64,000 bases of DNA, taken from NCBI GenBank assembly GCA_965248155.1, contig CBDFIO010000002.1:1984001-2048000 (forward strand), in the 5' to 3' direction. The notes beneath the pieces are model-generated. The model was not told the origin of the DNA, made no database searches, and worked only from the letters and a program-made list of their open reading frames with translations. Shown here one piece after another: positions 17,628-26,132 of the stretch (position 1 is the stretch's first letter; each line of letters opens with the position of its first letter). Both the position numbers and the translations under genes were made by a program. Source of the DNA: RFSX01 sp965248155. Its GTDB lineage: Bacteria > Bacteroidota > Bacteroidia > Chitinophagales > Saprospiraceae.

Positions 17628-19841
17628 ATGATTTTACGATTCGCTTTATTGTTCATTATAAGTACATTTTTAATAACAAGTGTGTCTTCTCAGAATGAGA
17701 TTACCCTTGAAAAGATCTGGAAGGAAAGAGAATATTCTAATAAACGAGTTCCTGGATTTAGATTTATGAATGACGGCCAACATTATACCCGGCTTGTTCA
17801 GAATACAATTAAAAAATACGATCTACTCACAGGAGAATATTTTGAGGATATACTCTCGGGTAAAGATCTTACAGATATAGCAGGTTTTAGCGGCCGAATT
17901 TCAAGTTATTCATTTAATAGTGATGAAAGTATGATTGTGCTAAAATCTCAATCTGAATCCATTTACAGAAGATCTAGTAAAGCATTTTTTCATATTTATA
18001 AAAGAGAAAACCAATCACTCGACCCGGTTTATGAAGAAGAAAAAGTTATGTATGCTACATTGTCACCTGATGCTAAAAAAGTAGCATACGTTTGGCAAAA
18101 TAATATCTACATTCTTGATTTAGAATCTGGCACTGCTTCCCCAGTCACCGATGATGGAAAATATAATCAGATCATTAATGGTGCCGCAGATTGGGTTTAT
18201 GAAGAAGAATTCTCCTTTGCAAAAGCATTTTTCTGGAGTCCCGACAGTAAAAAGATTGCATTTATGCGATTTGATGAAACCGATGTTCCCGAGTTTATGA
18301 TGACAAATTATACCAACGAAGTATATCCAGAATATGTCACCTTCAAATATCCTAAAGTAGGAGAAAAAAATGCTATCGTGACTGCCCACATTTATAATCT
18401 TGAATCCGAAAAAACATTAAATATTAAAACAGGCAGTACTGAGAACAACTACATTCCTAGATTAAAGTGGACGAAGGATCCTAATACCTTGATGCTATAC
18501 AAAATGAATCGTCATCAAAATCATCTGCAACTTGTTGTTGCAAATACCAATGATGGAAGTACTAAGATTATTCTGGAAGAAAAAAGCAAATACTATATCG
18601 ACATAACAGATGATATAAGATTTTTAGACAATGGTCATCAATACATATGGTCAAGTGAAAAATCGGGGTATAACCATCTTTATTTACGAGATCTAAATGG
18701 TGAAGAACTACGTCCATTAACATCAGGTAATTATGATGTTATCAGATTCTACGGTTATGATGACAAAAACAAAAGATTATTCTATCAGGCCGCAGAAAAC
18801 TCTCCAATGGAAAGAGAAGTATATTCTGTTAACTTAAGAGGCCTCGATAAAAAATTACTTTCTAGTTCAAAAGGCAGTAATAGTGCTCAATTCAGCAGCA
18901 CCTTTGACTATAATGTAATTACTCATAGCACCATTAATGAACCTCCATCTTATAGGGTATACGACAGAAATAAAAACCTTGTAAGAACGATTGAAGATAA
19001 TGCCGGTTTAAAGAAAAAGCAATCTGAAATAGCAGTTCAAGATGTTGAATTTTTTGACTTCACCACCTCTGAAAATGTTAATCTTAACGGATGGATGATA
19101 AAACCACGAAATTTTGATGCCGATAGAGAATATCCTGTTTTCATGTACGTCTATGGTGGGCCGGGTAGCCAACAAGTCACAGATGCGTGGAAAGGATCGA
19201 ATTATTGGTGGTTTCAAATGTTGGCTAATCAGGGATATGTCGTTGCATGTGTCGATAATCGCGGAACTGGGGCAAGAGGTAAAGAATTTAAAAAAATGAC
19301 TTATATGCAACTGGGTCATTATGAAACTTTAGATCAGATAGAAGCTGCAAAATATTTAGGTAGTCTGGATTTTACTGATGAAAATAGAATTGGAATCTTT
19401 GGTTGGAGCTACGGAGGATATATGTCCTCACTTTGTCTTTTTAAAGGTAACGATGTATTCAAAGCTGCCGTAGCAGTTGCTCCTGTTACCAATTGGAAAT
19501 GGTATGACACAATCTATACCGAAAGATTTATGAGAACCGAAGAAGAAAATGAAGATGGATATGCAGAAAATTCTCCTGTTAACTTCGTAGATCAATTGCG
19601 AGGAAATTACCTTTTGGTTCATGGGAATTCTGATGACAATGTTCACTTTCAAAACACAGCCGAAATGGCGAATGCATTAATTAGTTCTAATAAACAATTT
19701 GACACCTACTTCTATCCAAATAGAAATCATGGAATATTCGGCGATAATGCAAGACTTCATCTATACACCAAAATGACAAATTTTCTAAATGAAAAGTTGA
19801 AAGCTGGTGACTTAGATAATGATAAAACAGAAAAACCGTAA
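17628..19841 (+). CDS. Dipeptidyl peptidase IV-like S9 serine peptidase
   Basis: 737 aa with a signal peptide (1-21). The beta-propeller domain (about 30-470) carries the double-Glu substrate clamp in DWVYEEEFSF (about 188-197), which binds the free N-terminus of substrates in DPP IV enzymes. The alpha/beta-hydrolase domain has the nucleophile Ser594 in GWSYGG, Asp669 or Asp670 in GNSDDNVHF and His701 in NRNHGIFG. It should release Xaa-Pro or Xaa-Ala dipeptides in the periplasm. It lies 9 bp upstream of smpB on the same strand, so the two are probably co-transcribed. Confidence 0.95.
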   Translation: MILRFALLFIISTFLITSVSSQNEITLEKIWKEREYSNKRVPGFRFMNDGQHYTRLVQNTIKKYDLLTGEYFEDILSGKDLTDIAGFSGRISSYSFNSDESMIVLKSQSESIYRRSSKAFFHIYKRENQSLDPVYEEEKVMYATLSPDAKKVAYVWQNNIYILDLESGTASPVTDDGKYNQIINGAADWVYEEEFSFAKAFFWSPDSKKIAFMRFDETDVPEFMMTNYTNEVYPEYVTFKYPKVGEKNAIVTAHIYNLESEKTLNIKTGSTENNYIPRLKWTKDPNTLMLYKMNRHQNHLQLVVANTNDGSTKIILEEKSKYYIDITDDIRFLDNGHQYIWSSEKSGYNHLYLRDLNGEELRPLTSGNYDVIRFYGYDDKNKRLFYQAAENSPMEREVYSVNLRGLDKKLLSSSKGSNSAQFSSTFDYNVITHSTINEPPSYRVYDRNKNLVRTIEDNAGLKKKQSEIAVQDVEFFDFTTSENVNLNGWMIKPRNFDADREYPVFMYVYGGPGSQQVTDAWKGSNYWWFQMLANQGYVVACVDNRGTGARGKEFKKMTYMQLGHYETLDQIEAAKYLGSLDFTDENRIGIFGWSYGGYMSSLCLFKGNDVFKAAVAVAPVTNWKWYDTIYTERFMRTEEENEDGYAENSPVNFVDQLRGNYLLVHGNSDDNVHFQNTAEMANALISSNKQFDTYFYPNRNHGIFGDNARLHLYTKMTNFLNEKLKAGDLDNDKTEKP

Positions 19842-19850
19842 TATATTATA

Positions 19851-20309
19851 ATGTCTACTTCGCCAAAAAAAATAATAAATCGAAAAGCCAAATTTGAATA
19901 TCAATTCCTGCAAGGATATGAAGCCGGAATTATGCTTAAGGGAACTGAAGTAAAGGCTCTGCGTTTGGGTGAAGGAAATCTTTCTGATGCCTATTGTCTC
20001 TTTTTAAACAATGAACTTTTTATAAAAAACTTGTTCATAGCTGAATATAATAAAGGGAATATTAATAATCATGAGACAAGGCGAGATCGAAAATTATTAC
20101 TTAGAAAATCAGAGCTGAATAAAATATTGAAACGGTCAAAGGAAAAAGGGTATGCTATTGTTCCTTACAAAGTTTTCTTTTCAGACCGTGGTTTAGTCAA
20201 AGTAGAAATATTTCTTGCTCAGGGTAAAAAAGCTTATGATAAAAGGCAGAATATCAAGGAGAAAGATGCAAAAAGAGATCTTGACAGAATGAAAAAATTA
20301 AATTCCTGA
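19851..20309 (+). CDS. smpB: SsrA-binding protein SmpB
   Basis: 152 aa, the usual size. It binds tmRNA and delivers it to stalled ribosomes for trans-translation. The N-terminal NRKAKFEYQFLQGYEAGIML and GTEVKALRLGEGNL are the family signatures, and the basic tail KKAYDKRQNIKEKDAKRDLDR is the part that enters the decoding site. It starts 9 bp after the S9 peptidase stop and ends head-to-head against the sigma/anti-sigma pair (stop at 20309, next gene ends at 20310). No tmRNA gene is present in the window. Confidence 0.97.
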   Translation: MSTSPKKIINRKAKFEYQFLQGYEAGIMLKGTEVKALRLGEGNLSDAYCLFLNNELFIKNLFIAEYNKGNINNHETRRDRKLLLRKSELNKILKRSKEKGYAIVPYKVFFSDRGLVKVEIFLAQGKKAYDKRQNIKEKDAKRDLDRMKKLNS

Positions 20310-21731
20310 TTATATTCTGATCTTTAGTCCTGCCCCAAATGAAAACACATTGATCATATCATTATTAGGTCCTAGCGGACTTATAAAATGATGACTGTAT
20401 TCGCCGGAAAGATAAAGACATGTTTTTTTGCTTAGATTTCTTTGAACTCCAAAACCTAGCTGCCCATGCACAAAAATATTTTCACTAAATTTTCCTCCAT
20501 TAAACACAGCTCTTGTAAATTCCTTTTCTGATAGTCTGGAACGATATTTTGAAGTACTCGAAGAAGGTGGCCTCGGCAGGGGCACATCCAATTCATCAGT
20601 GATATCATAATATTCATCAATAACAAGACTTGTCTGAACTCCAATAGTCGCAAACATGGACCAATCAACATTATTAATAAAATGAATCCTTGAAATAACT
20701 GGGATACTTACAATATCATATTCTATGTTATTCAAACTAGCTACATTAATTCCATCTTCCGATTGATAAGATTCCTTTATTGGATATGGAGCATAACTAA
20801 TTCTGGAATAAGATAAACCAATTCCATATTCTACATTTGATTGCATATGTGAATACAGTGCTGTTAAACTAAAACCAGGGGTGTATAATACTTGCTCATC
20901 AAGGTTATACACTACATCTCTTGGACTGTTTATGGTGTTATTGTTGATCGATGTGGAAAGTTGAAACCAGTCCGAAGATTCATTATTTTTATTATTATTA
21001 AAAACTTCATTCGATAAGTTAATTGATGGTATAGAGCTCATCCTTTTGAGCCTACTATCAATTGGACTTAACCTTACAAAATCCTTTATAGCCTCATTGA
21101 TAACAAACTCATTCACCGAATTAACTTCAGGTTTTCCAGTTTCATTTGCAACAGTCAAACTTTCACCTTCTGTATCAAGTATAAACGCCGAAATATTTTT
21201 CTGATTAAGTTCTGCAACACTATTTGCATTTCCCACTTCAGCTGTCTGTACCAAAGACTGTTGTGATATTGAACTCGAATGAAAATCAGATTGCGATTTT
21301 TCAGCGTTAAGATCTGCAGGCTCATGGATAATTTCTGATACAAAGTCATATGCTTCTCCATCAAGTACGGCGATCTGCAAAGTTTCAGCTTGTTGTCTTG
21401 ATTCAGAAGGAAGTATAAATGAATCAAAGTAATTCATGAATGTAAAAATGCAGAGTAATAATATCAACAACTCTCCGGTCTTAATTGCAAAAACTTGATT
21501 TCTTAAATAAATCCGCTGTTGGAATTTTGTATAAAGGGTTTCCCAATTCAACGGATTTTTATTGTGCTCAAAGTTTTCAAGGGTGGATTTTACACGCTGA
21601 TCCAGTTGATGGTCATCTAGTATCAGTCCAGTCTCTTTTTTACGTTTGAACTCCTTCCAGTCAGGTACAATATCACTATTATAATCAGCTAGTTTACTTC
21701 TGATGATATAGTCAAATCTCTTATCGCTCAT
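20310..21731 (-). CDS. Anti-sigma-like protein fused to an outer-membrane beta-barrel
   Basis: 473 aa. The N-terminal 95 residues hold two copies of a short motif with Trp (PDWKEFKRK near 20-28, LNWETLYTKF near 58-67), as in cytoplasmic tails of Bacteroidota anti-sigma factors. A single hydrophobic helix follows (about 88-108, GELLILLLCIFTFMNYF). After a low-complexity polar linker, the last 230 residues alternate as beta strands (VEYGIGLSYSRISY, SMFATIGVQTSLVI, VFSFGAGLKIRI) and end in a hydrophobic residue like outer-membrane barrels. The start overlaps the sigma gene by 11 bp. One chain with both an inner-membrane helix and a barrel is odd. Confidence 0.65.
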   Translation of the reverse strand: MSDKRFDYIIRSKLADYNSDIVPDWKEFKRKKETGLILDDHQLDQRVKSTLENFEHNKNPLNWETLYTKFQQRIYLRNQVFAIKTGELLILLLCIFTFMNYFDSFILPSESRQQAETLQIAVLDGEAYDFVSEIIHEPADLNAEKSQSDFHSSSISQQSLVQTAEVGNANSVAELNQKNISAFILDTEGESLTVANETGKPEVNSVNEFVINEAIKDFVRLSPIDSRLKRMSSIPSINLSNEVFNNNKNNESSDWFQLSTSINNNTINSPRDVVYNLDEQVLYTPGFSLTALYSHMQSNVEYGIGLSYSRISYAPYPIKESYQSEDGINVASLNNIEYDIVSIPVISRIHFINNVDWSMFATIGVQTSLVIDEYYDITDELDVPLPRPPSSSTSKYRSRLSEKEFTRAVFNGGKFSENIFVHGQLGFGVQRNLSKKTCLYLSGEYSHHFISPLGPNNDMINVFSFGAGLKIRI

Positions 21732-22284
21732 ATATCAATCCTTTGGGTAATAATATATTTCTCAGTTTATGTCGTGCTTTTACAAGATTAGATCTTGAAG
21801 TGCTTTCAGAAATCGATAGCATTGCAGCTACCTCTTTATGAGAATATCCTTCGATTACATAAAGGTTGAAAACTGATCTATACGCAGGAGATAACTTTTG
21901 GAGGGATTGAATTATTTCTTCTGCTGACATGGAACTGATCACATCTGGATCTCTGGAACTTACGGTCCTGGCCCCATCGATGTCCTCAGCTCTCCTTCTA
22001 CTTTTCTTACGATAAAAATCTATTGCAGTATTTATCATAATTCTTTTGATCCACGCCTTAAGCGATGTTCCCACTTGATATTTTGCTATATGTCTGAAAA
22101 TCTTAATAAAACCCTCATGTAAAATATCCATAGCTTCATCTTCATCTGTAGCATATCTTAGACATACAGGATACATTACCGGATAATGATCTTCATACAG
22201 TTTCTTTTGAGCCCACTCTTCATTATTGATGCAGGCCGAAATAAATTCACTTTCGCTTTGTTGAATATTTAAGGTCAAATCCAT
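21721..22284 (-). CDS. ECF RNA polymerase sigma-70 factor
   Basis: 187 aa, complete. Region 2 includes DEDEAMDILHEGFIKIFRHI (about 51-70) and the -10 recognition part KAWIKRIMINTAIDFYRKKSR; region 4 has LSPAYRSVFNLYVIEGYSHKEVAAMLSISESTSRSNLVKARHKLR as an HTH (about 131-175). The Bacteroidota-typical signature is clear. Its 3' end overlaps the start of the downstream membrane/barrel protein by 11 bp, marking that gene as the likely regulator. Its regulon is unknown. Confidence 0.93.
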   Translation of the reverse strand: MDLTLNIQQSESEFISACINNEEWAQKKLYEDHYPVMYPVCLRYATDEDEAMDILHEGFIKIFRHIAKYQVGTSLKAWIKRIMINTAIDFYRKKSRRRAEDIDGARTVSSRDPDVISSMSAEEIIQSLQKLSPAYRSVFNLYVIEGYSHKEVAAMLSISESTSRSNLVKARHKLRNILLPKGLIYER

Positions 22285-22455
22285 ACTGACGAAAAAATAG
22301 CACTATATCGTTTTTCTCTTATAATTCGCATATATATAACGCGAGCCCAACGATCATTGCTGCCGATTCACAATTTTTTATCAATAAGATAAATGAAATT
22401 GAGCAACAAATCACTTTTTGCAAAAAGATCAAATAATTAAAAAAATATAACTAAG

Positions 22456-22463
22456 TATATTTG
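22456..22463 (+). promoter_or_regulatory. Probable -7 element of parC promoter
   Basis: TATATTTG matches TAnnTTTG, 49 bp before the parC ATG. No well-spaced TTG is visible upstream. The start of transcription would be near 22470, leaving a 5' leader of about 42 nt that contains the tandem octamers. Confidence 0.5.
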
Positions 22464-22485
22464 CGTAATTATCAGTACCATAGAC

Positions 22486-22509
22486 ATTAGCTAATTAGCT
22501 AATTAGATA
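22486..22509 (+). repeat. Three tandem octamers in the parC leader
   Basis: ATTAGCTA, ATTAGCTA, ATTAGATA lie in tandem and end two bases before the parC ATG. They take up the place of a ribosome-binding site. ATTAGCTAAT is also self-complementary, so the leader could fold or vary in length. Confidence 0.75.
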
Positions 22510-22511
22510 AT

Positions 22512-25145
22512 ATGAGTGAGATAAGCGAAATAGATATCGAAGGAAACAATAATGATGGCCATGTATTATCCCTCGAAGGGATGTATAAAGAGTATTTTTT
22601 AGACTATGCTTCTTATGTAATTCTCGAAAGAGCAGTACCATCCATTGAAGATGGCTTAAAACCTGTTCAGAGAAGAATATTGCATAGCATGAAAAATATG
22701 GATGACGGTCGCTATAATAAAGTGGCTAATATCATTGGTCAAACAATGCAATATCATCCTCATGGAGATGCCGCTATAGGAGACGCTCTTGTAAAATTGG
22801 GACAGAAAGACCTCCTTATAGATACTCAAGGAAACTGGGGAGATGTAAGAACGGGTGATTCTCCTGCCGCTTCCAGATATATTGAAGCCAGACTAACAAA
22901 ATTTGCATTAGATGTGGTTTTTAACCCTCAGACAACTGAATGGCAAATGTCTTATGATGGAAGAAATAAGGAACCCAATACCTTACCTGTAAAATTTCCA
23001 CTCGTTCTTACACAAGGCGTTGAAGGAATTGCAGTTGGATTATCCACTAAAATTCTTCCACATAATTTTATCGAACTGATAAAAGCATCAATCAAAATCC
23101 TCCAAGAAAAACGTGTTAAGATCTATCCTGATTTTCATGCTGGAGGCTCAATTGATGTGAGTGAATATAATTCGGGCAAAAGAGGTGGTAAAATTAAAAT
23201 CCGCGCAAAAATCGATCATAGAGATAAAAAAACATTGGCTATTACCCAATTGCCATTTGGAGTCACAACTAACTCCTTAATAGATAACATCCTTAAAGCT
23301 AACGATAAAGGTAAAATACAGATTAAGAAAATTATTGATAATACGGCCGCGAATGTAGAAATCCTGCTTGAACTACAAAATGGCGTTTCTCCTGACCTCA
23401 CAATCGATGCGCTTTATGCATTTACAAATTGTGAAACTTCAGTTTCTCCTAACGCTGTTGTGATAATAGATAATAAGCCTCATTTTCTGGGAGTTGAAGA
23501 ACTATTAAAGATTGCCACAGACAATACCAAAGATCTGTTAAAACAAGAACTGGAAATCAAAAAAGCTGAGCTTCAGGAAAAATGGCATTCAACAAGTCTG
23601 GAAAAAATATTTATTGAAAATAGAATCTATCATGATATTGAAGAAGCTGAATCTTTTGAAGAAGTAATACAGATTATTGACAAAGGTCTTCAAAAGTATG
23701 TCCTTGGACCTTCGGGAAAAAAATTAAAATCTGACACAAGAATTTTAATTAACCGTGATGTATCCGAAGATGATATTATAAAGTTAACGGAAATTAAAAT
23801 CAAGAAAATATCCAAATACAATAAATTCAAAACGGATGAACTTCTTAATAATATTATAGGTGAATTAAAACAAGTAGAATATGATCTCAAAAATCTCACT
23901 GACTTTGCCATTGCTTATTTCCAGACTTTACTAGAAAAATATGGCAAAGGACGAGAAAGAAAAACAACTATAGCTGAATTTGATACAATAAAAGCAACTA
24001 GGGTTGTTGCCAAAAATGCAAAACTTTATGTCAACAGAAAAGAGGGCTTTATCGGAACTGGTATGAAAAAAGATGAATTCATCTCTGAATGTTCTGACAT
24101 AGATGATATCATCGCCTTTACCAAATCAGGAATTTTTAAGGTGGTGAAAAATGGTGATAAAGTATTCATTGGAAAAAACATCCTCTTTGCAGATGTATGG
24201 AAAAAAGGTGATGATAGAACAACTTACAATATGATTTACCTTGATGCCAAAACAGGGAGAGCGATGGCAAAAAGATTCAACGTGACCTCCATAACAAGGG
24301 ACAAAAATTATGATCTGACAACAGCGGCTAAAGGAAATAAAGTTTTATACTTTTCTGCATATCCGAATGGAGAAACCGAAAGGGTTCAGCTTCAATTGTC
24401 TCCCGGATGTAAGGCAAAGAAAAAAGTAATTGAATTTGATTTTTCAGACCTGGACATAAAAGGTCGCTCCTCAAAAGGGAATATTGTCACAAAGTATCCC
24501 GTAAGGAAAATATCACTGCTTGAAGTTGGAAGTTCCTCCCTGGGAGAACAAAAAATATGGATAGATGAAGTTAGTGGAAGACTTAATAAAGATGAAAGAG
24601 GTAAATTTTTAGGCTCCTTCGATACAGGTGATAATATTATTGCAGTCTATAAAAATGGAACCTATGAAATATTTGAGCTTGATTTCAACAAGAAAATAGA
24701 TGCACAAAATTTAGAAGATATCTCAAAAGTTAAAGCAGATACTGTTATTAGTTGTGTCTATTTTGAAGGAGAAAAAGGATGGACAATGGTCAAACGCTTT
24801 CAACTGGAAACAACAACCCTAGGTCAGAATTTTCAATTTATCACCGAGAGCAACAGTTCGAAACTATACTATGCAAGTTTGAAAAAGAGCCCAATTGTAA
24901 AATATTCTTACAAGAAGAATAAATCAAAAATAGAAGCCAATCTAAATATTGCAGAATTTATAGATGTAAAAGGTTGGAAAGCACTCGGTAATAAACTTGG
25001 AGAATATAAACTATTGAAAATTGAAGAGATAAAAAAGAAAGAGTCAAAAGATTCGAAAAGTGAAGCTAAGCCAAAATCAAATACGAGTGGCGCTATTGAC
25101 AAAGATCAATTAGGGCCCGGAGATACGATAGAATTTGACTTTTAA
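22512..25145 (+). CDS. parC: Topoisomerase IV subunit A (ParC/GyrA family)
   Basis: 877 aa. The winged-helix cleavage domain holds the active-site Tyr123 in AASRYIEARLTKFA and the quinolone-region segment HPHGDAAIGDALVKLG (about 86-101). After the coiled-coil gate the C-terminal pinwheel lacks a proper GyrA box; the nearest match is GRSSKGN near 655, which favours ParC over GyrA. The last 40 residues are Lys/Ser-rich and acidic. It decatenates replicated chromosomes with ParE. No parE gene lies next to it here, which is unusual but known in some genomes. It is convergent with the patatin gene, 3 bp apart. Confidence 0.9.
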   Translation: MSEISEIDIEGNNNDGHVLSLEGMYKEYFLDYASYVILERAVPSIEDGLKPVQRRILHSMKNMDDGRYNKVANIIGQTMQYHPHGDAAIGDALVKLGQKDLLIDTQGNWGDVRTGDSPAASRYIEARLTKFALDVVFNPQTTEWQMSYDGRNKEPNTLPVKFPLVLTQGVEGIAVGLSTKILPHNFIELIKASIKILQEKRVKIYPDFHAGGSIDVSEYNSGKRGGKIKIRAKIDHRDKKTLAITQLPFGVTTNSLIDNILKANDKGKIQIKKIIDNTAANVEILLELQNGVSPDLTIDALYAFTNCETSVSPNAVVIIDNKPHFLGVEELLKIATDNTKDLLKQELEIKKAELQEKWHSTSLEKIFIENRIYHDIEEAESFEEVIQIIDKGLQKYVLGPSGKKLKSDTRILINRDVSEDDIIKLTEIKIKKISKYNKFKTDELLNNIIGELKQVEYDLKNLTDFAIAYFQTLLEKYGKGRERKTTIAEFDTIKATRVVAKNAKLYVNRKEGFIGTGMKKDEFISECSDIDDIIAFTKSGIFKVVKNGDKVFIGKNILFADVWKKGDDRTTYNMIYLDAKTGRAMAKRFNVTSITRDKNYDLTTAAKGNKVLYFSAYPNGETERVQLQLSPGCKAKKKVIEFDFSDLDIKGRSSKGNIVTKYPVRKISLLEVGSSSLGEQKIWIDEVSGRLNKDERGKFLGSFDTGDNIIAVYKNGTYEIFELDFNKKIDAQNLEDISKVKADTVISCVYFEGEKGWTMVKRFQLETTTLGQNFQFITESNSSKLYYASLKKSPIVKYSYKKNKSKIEANLNIAEFIDVKGWKALGNKLGEYKLLKIEEIKKKESKDSKSEAKPKSNTSGAIDKDQLGPGDTIEFDF

Positions 25146-25148
25146 CGC

Positions 25149-26042
25149 TTAATTTTTCATATATAATTCCTTGGCATATTGATAGCCTTCTTCCCACCAG
25201 GATGCCATCTTGGATGGACTAAAATAAAATGAATAATCTGTTAGATTCCGTGGTGTGAAAATGAAATTTACTTTTACATTTTTGTTATAAATACTCTCAA
25301 GATGTCCGATCAATACATCATCATATGCAATTTGCTTTTGCATAAACATGAAAACTCTCAATAAAAGATCAAAAGCATTGCTTGAAACATATTGAGTTTT
25401 AGGTCTTCTTCTCGGTGATAATACGATAACATCGATTTCAGTCGCTCCGTTGTCAATGGCTTCTTCAATTGGAATATAATTTCCAAATCCACCATCAGCA
25501 TACTCATACCCGTGTTTCTCTACAATACTCATGAATGGAATAAAGCTGCAGGAGGCCCACATCCAATCCATAAAATCGTCATGAGAACAATCTTTAGCAT
25601 ATTTATATTCTATTGTTGATCTTGTAATGTTTGAGACTACAACAATTGCTTTCTTATCGGACGCTTGAACTTTTTTGAATTCTTCCGCACTTAGAGTACG
25701 AGCAATTGTTTTTCTTAAGTTTTTATGTTCTCCAAATGTTCTCTTTCCTTTCAAAAACATTTTGATTGTATTAAAATGATTGATGGACGCTTTAATTCCA
25801 CCATCTTTTGATTTTGTGATTTTGAACGGACAAGTGCTATAGATATCTTCTTGACCTACATTCGTATAGATCGACTTGATCTTATCAATCTCACTAATAG
25901 CCAAATGAGGAATTAATAAACTCCCTGTGGATGAACCGACAAAAATATCATAGTCAATTTTCAAATCATTGATTAAATATTCGGCAACACCTCCGGCAAA
26001 TGCCCCCTTACTTCCACCCCCTGATATGACTAGTGCCTTCAT
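25149..26042 (-). CDS. Patatin-like phospholipase
   Basis: 297 aa. The oxyanion loop GGGSKGAFAGG (8-18), nucleophile elbow GSSTGS with Ser38, and the Asp of the catalytic dyad in YADGGFGNYIP (about 178-188) are all present, so it should be an active lipid acyl hydrolase. No signal peptide and no transmembrane helix are seen, so it probably acts in the cytoplasm. It is monocistronic between parC and a TPR gene. Nothing near it resembles a CD-NTase or other anti-phage partner, so a defence role is not supported. Confidence 0.9.
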   Translation of the reverse strand: MKALVISGGGSKGAFAGGVAEYLINDLKIDYDIFVGSSTGSLLIPHLAISEIDKIKSIYTNVGQEDIYSTCPFKITKSKDGGIKASINHFNTIKMFLKGKRTFGEHKNLRKTIARTLSAEEFKKVQASDKKAIVVVSNITRSTIEYKYAKDCSHDDFMDWMWASCSFIPFMSIVEKHGYEYADGGFGNYIPIEEAIDNGATEIDVIVLSPRRRPKTQYVSSNAFDLLLRVFMFMQKQIAYDDVLIGHLESIYNKNVKVNFIFTPRNLTDYSFYFSPSKMASWWEEGYQYAKELYMKN

Positions 26043-26132
26043 TAATATATATAATATTTCATATTTCTTATAAATTGAAATTCAACACAATATTAATAAT
26101 AAGTCTATTTTTATGGAGCTAATTTTTACAGG

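Noticed and set aside
23216..23401. Antisense frames in parC, susC, the S9 peptidase and other long genes
   Set aside because: They run opposite to strongly supported genes and have no start context or family signal.
22512..25145. parC as gyrA
   Set aside because: No clear GyrA box in the C-terminal domain; the pattern fits ParC better, though a computed alignment would settle it.
25149..26042. Patatin as an anti-phage effector
   Set aside because: No nucleotide cyclase, ubiquitin-like or other defence partner nearby; neighbours are parC and a TPR gene.
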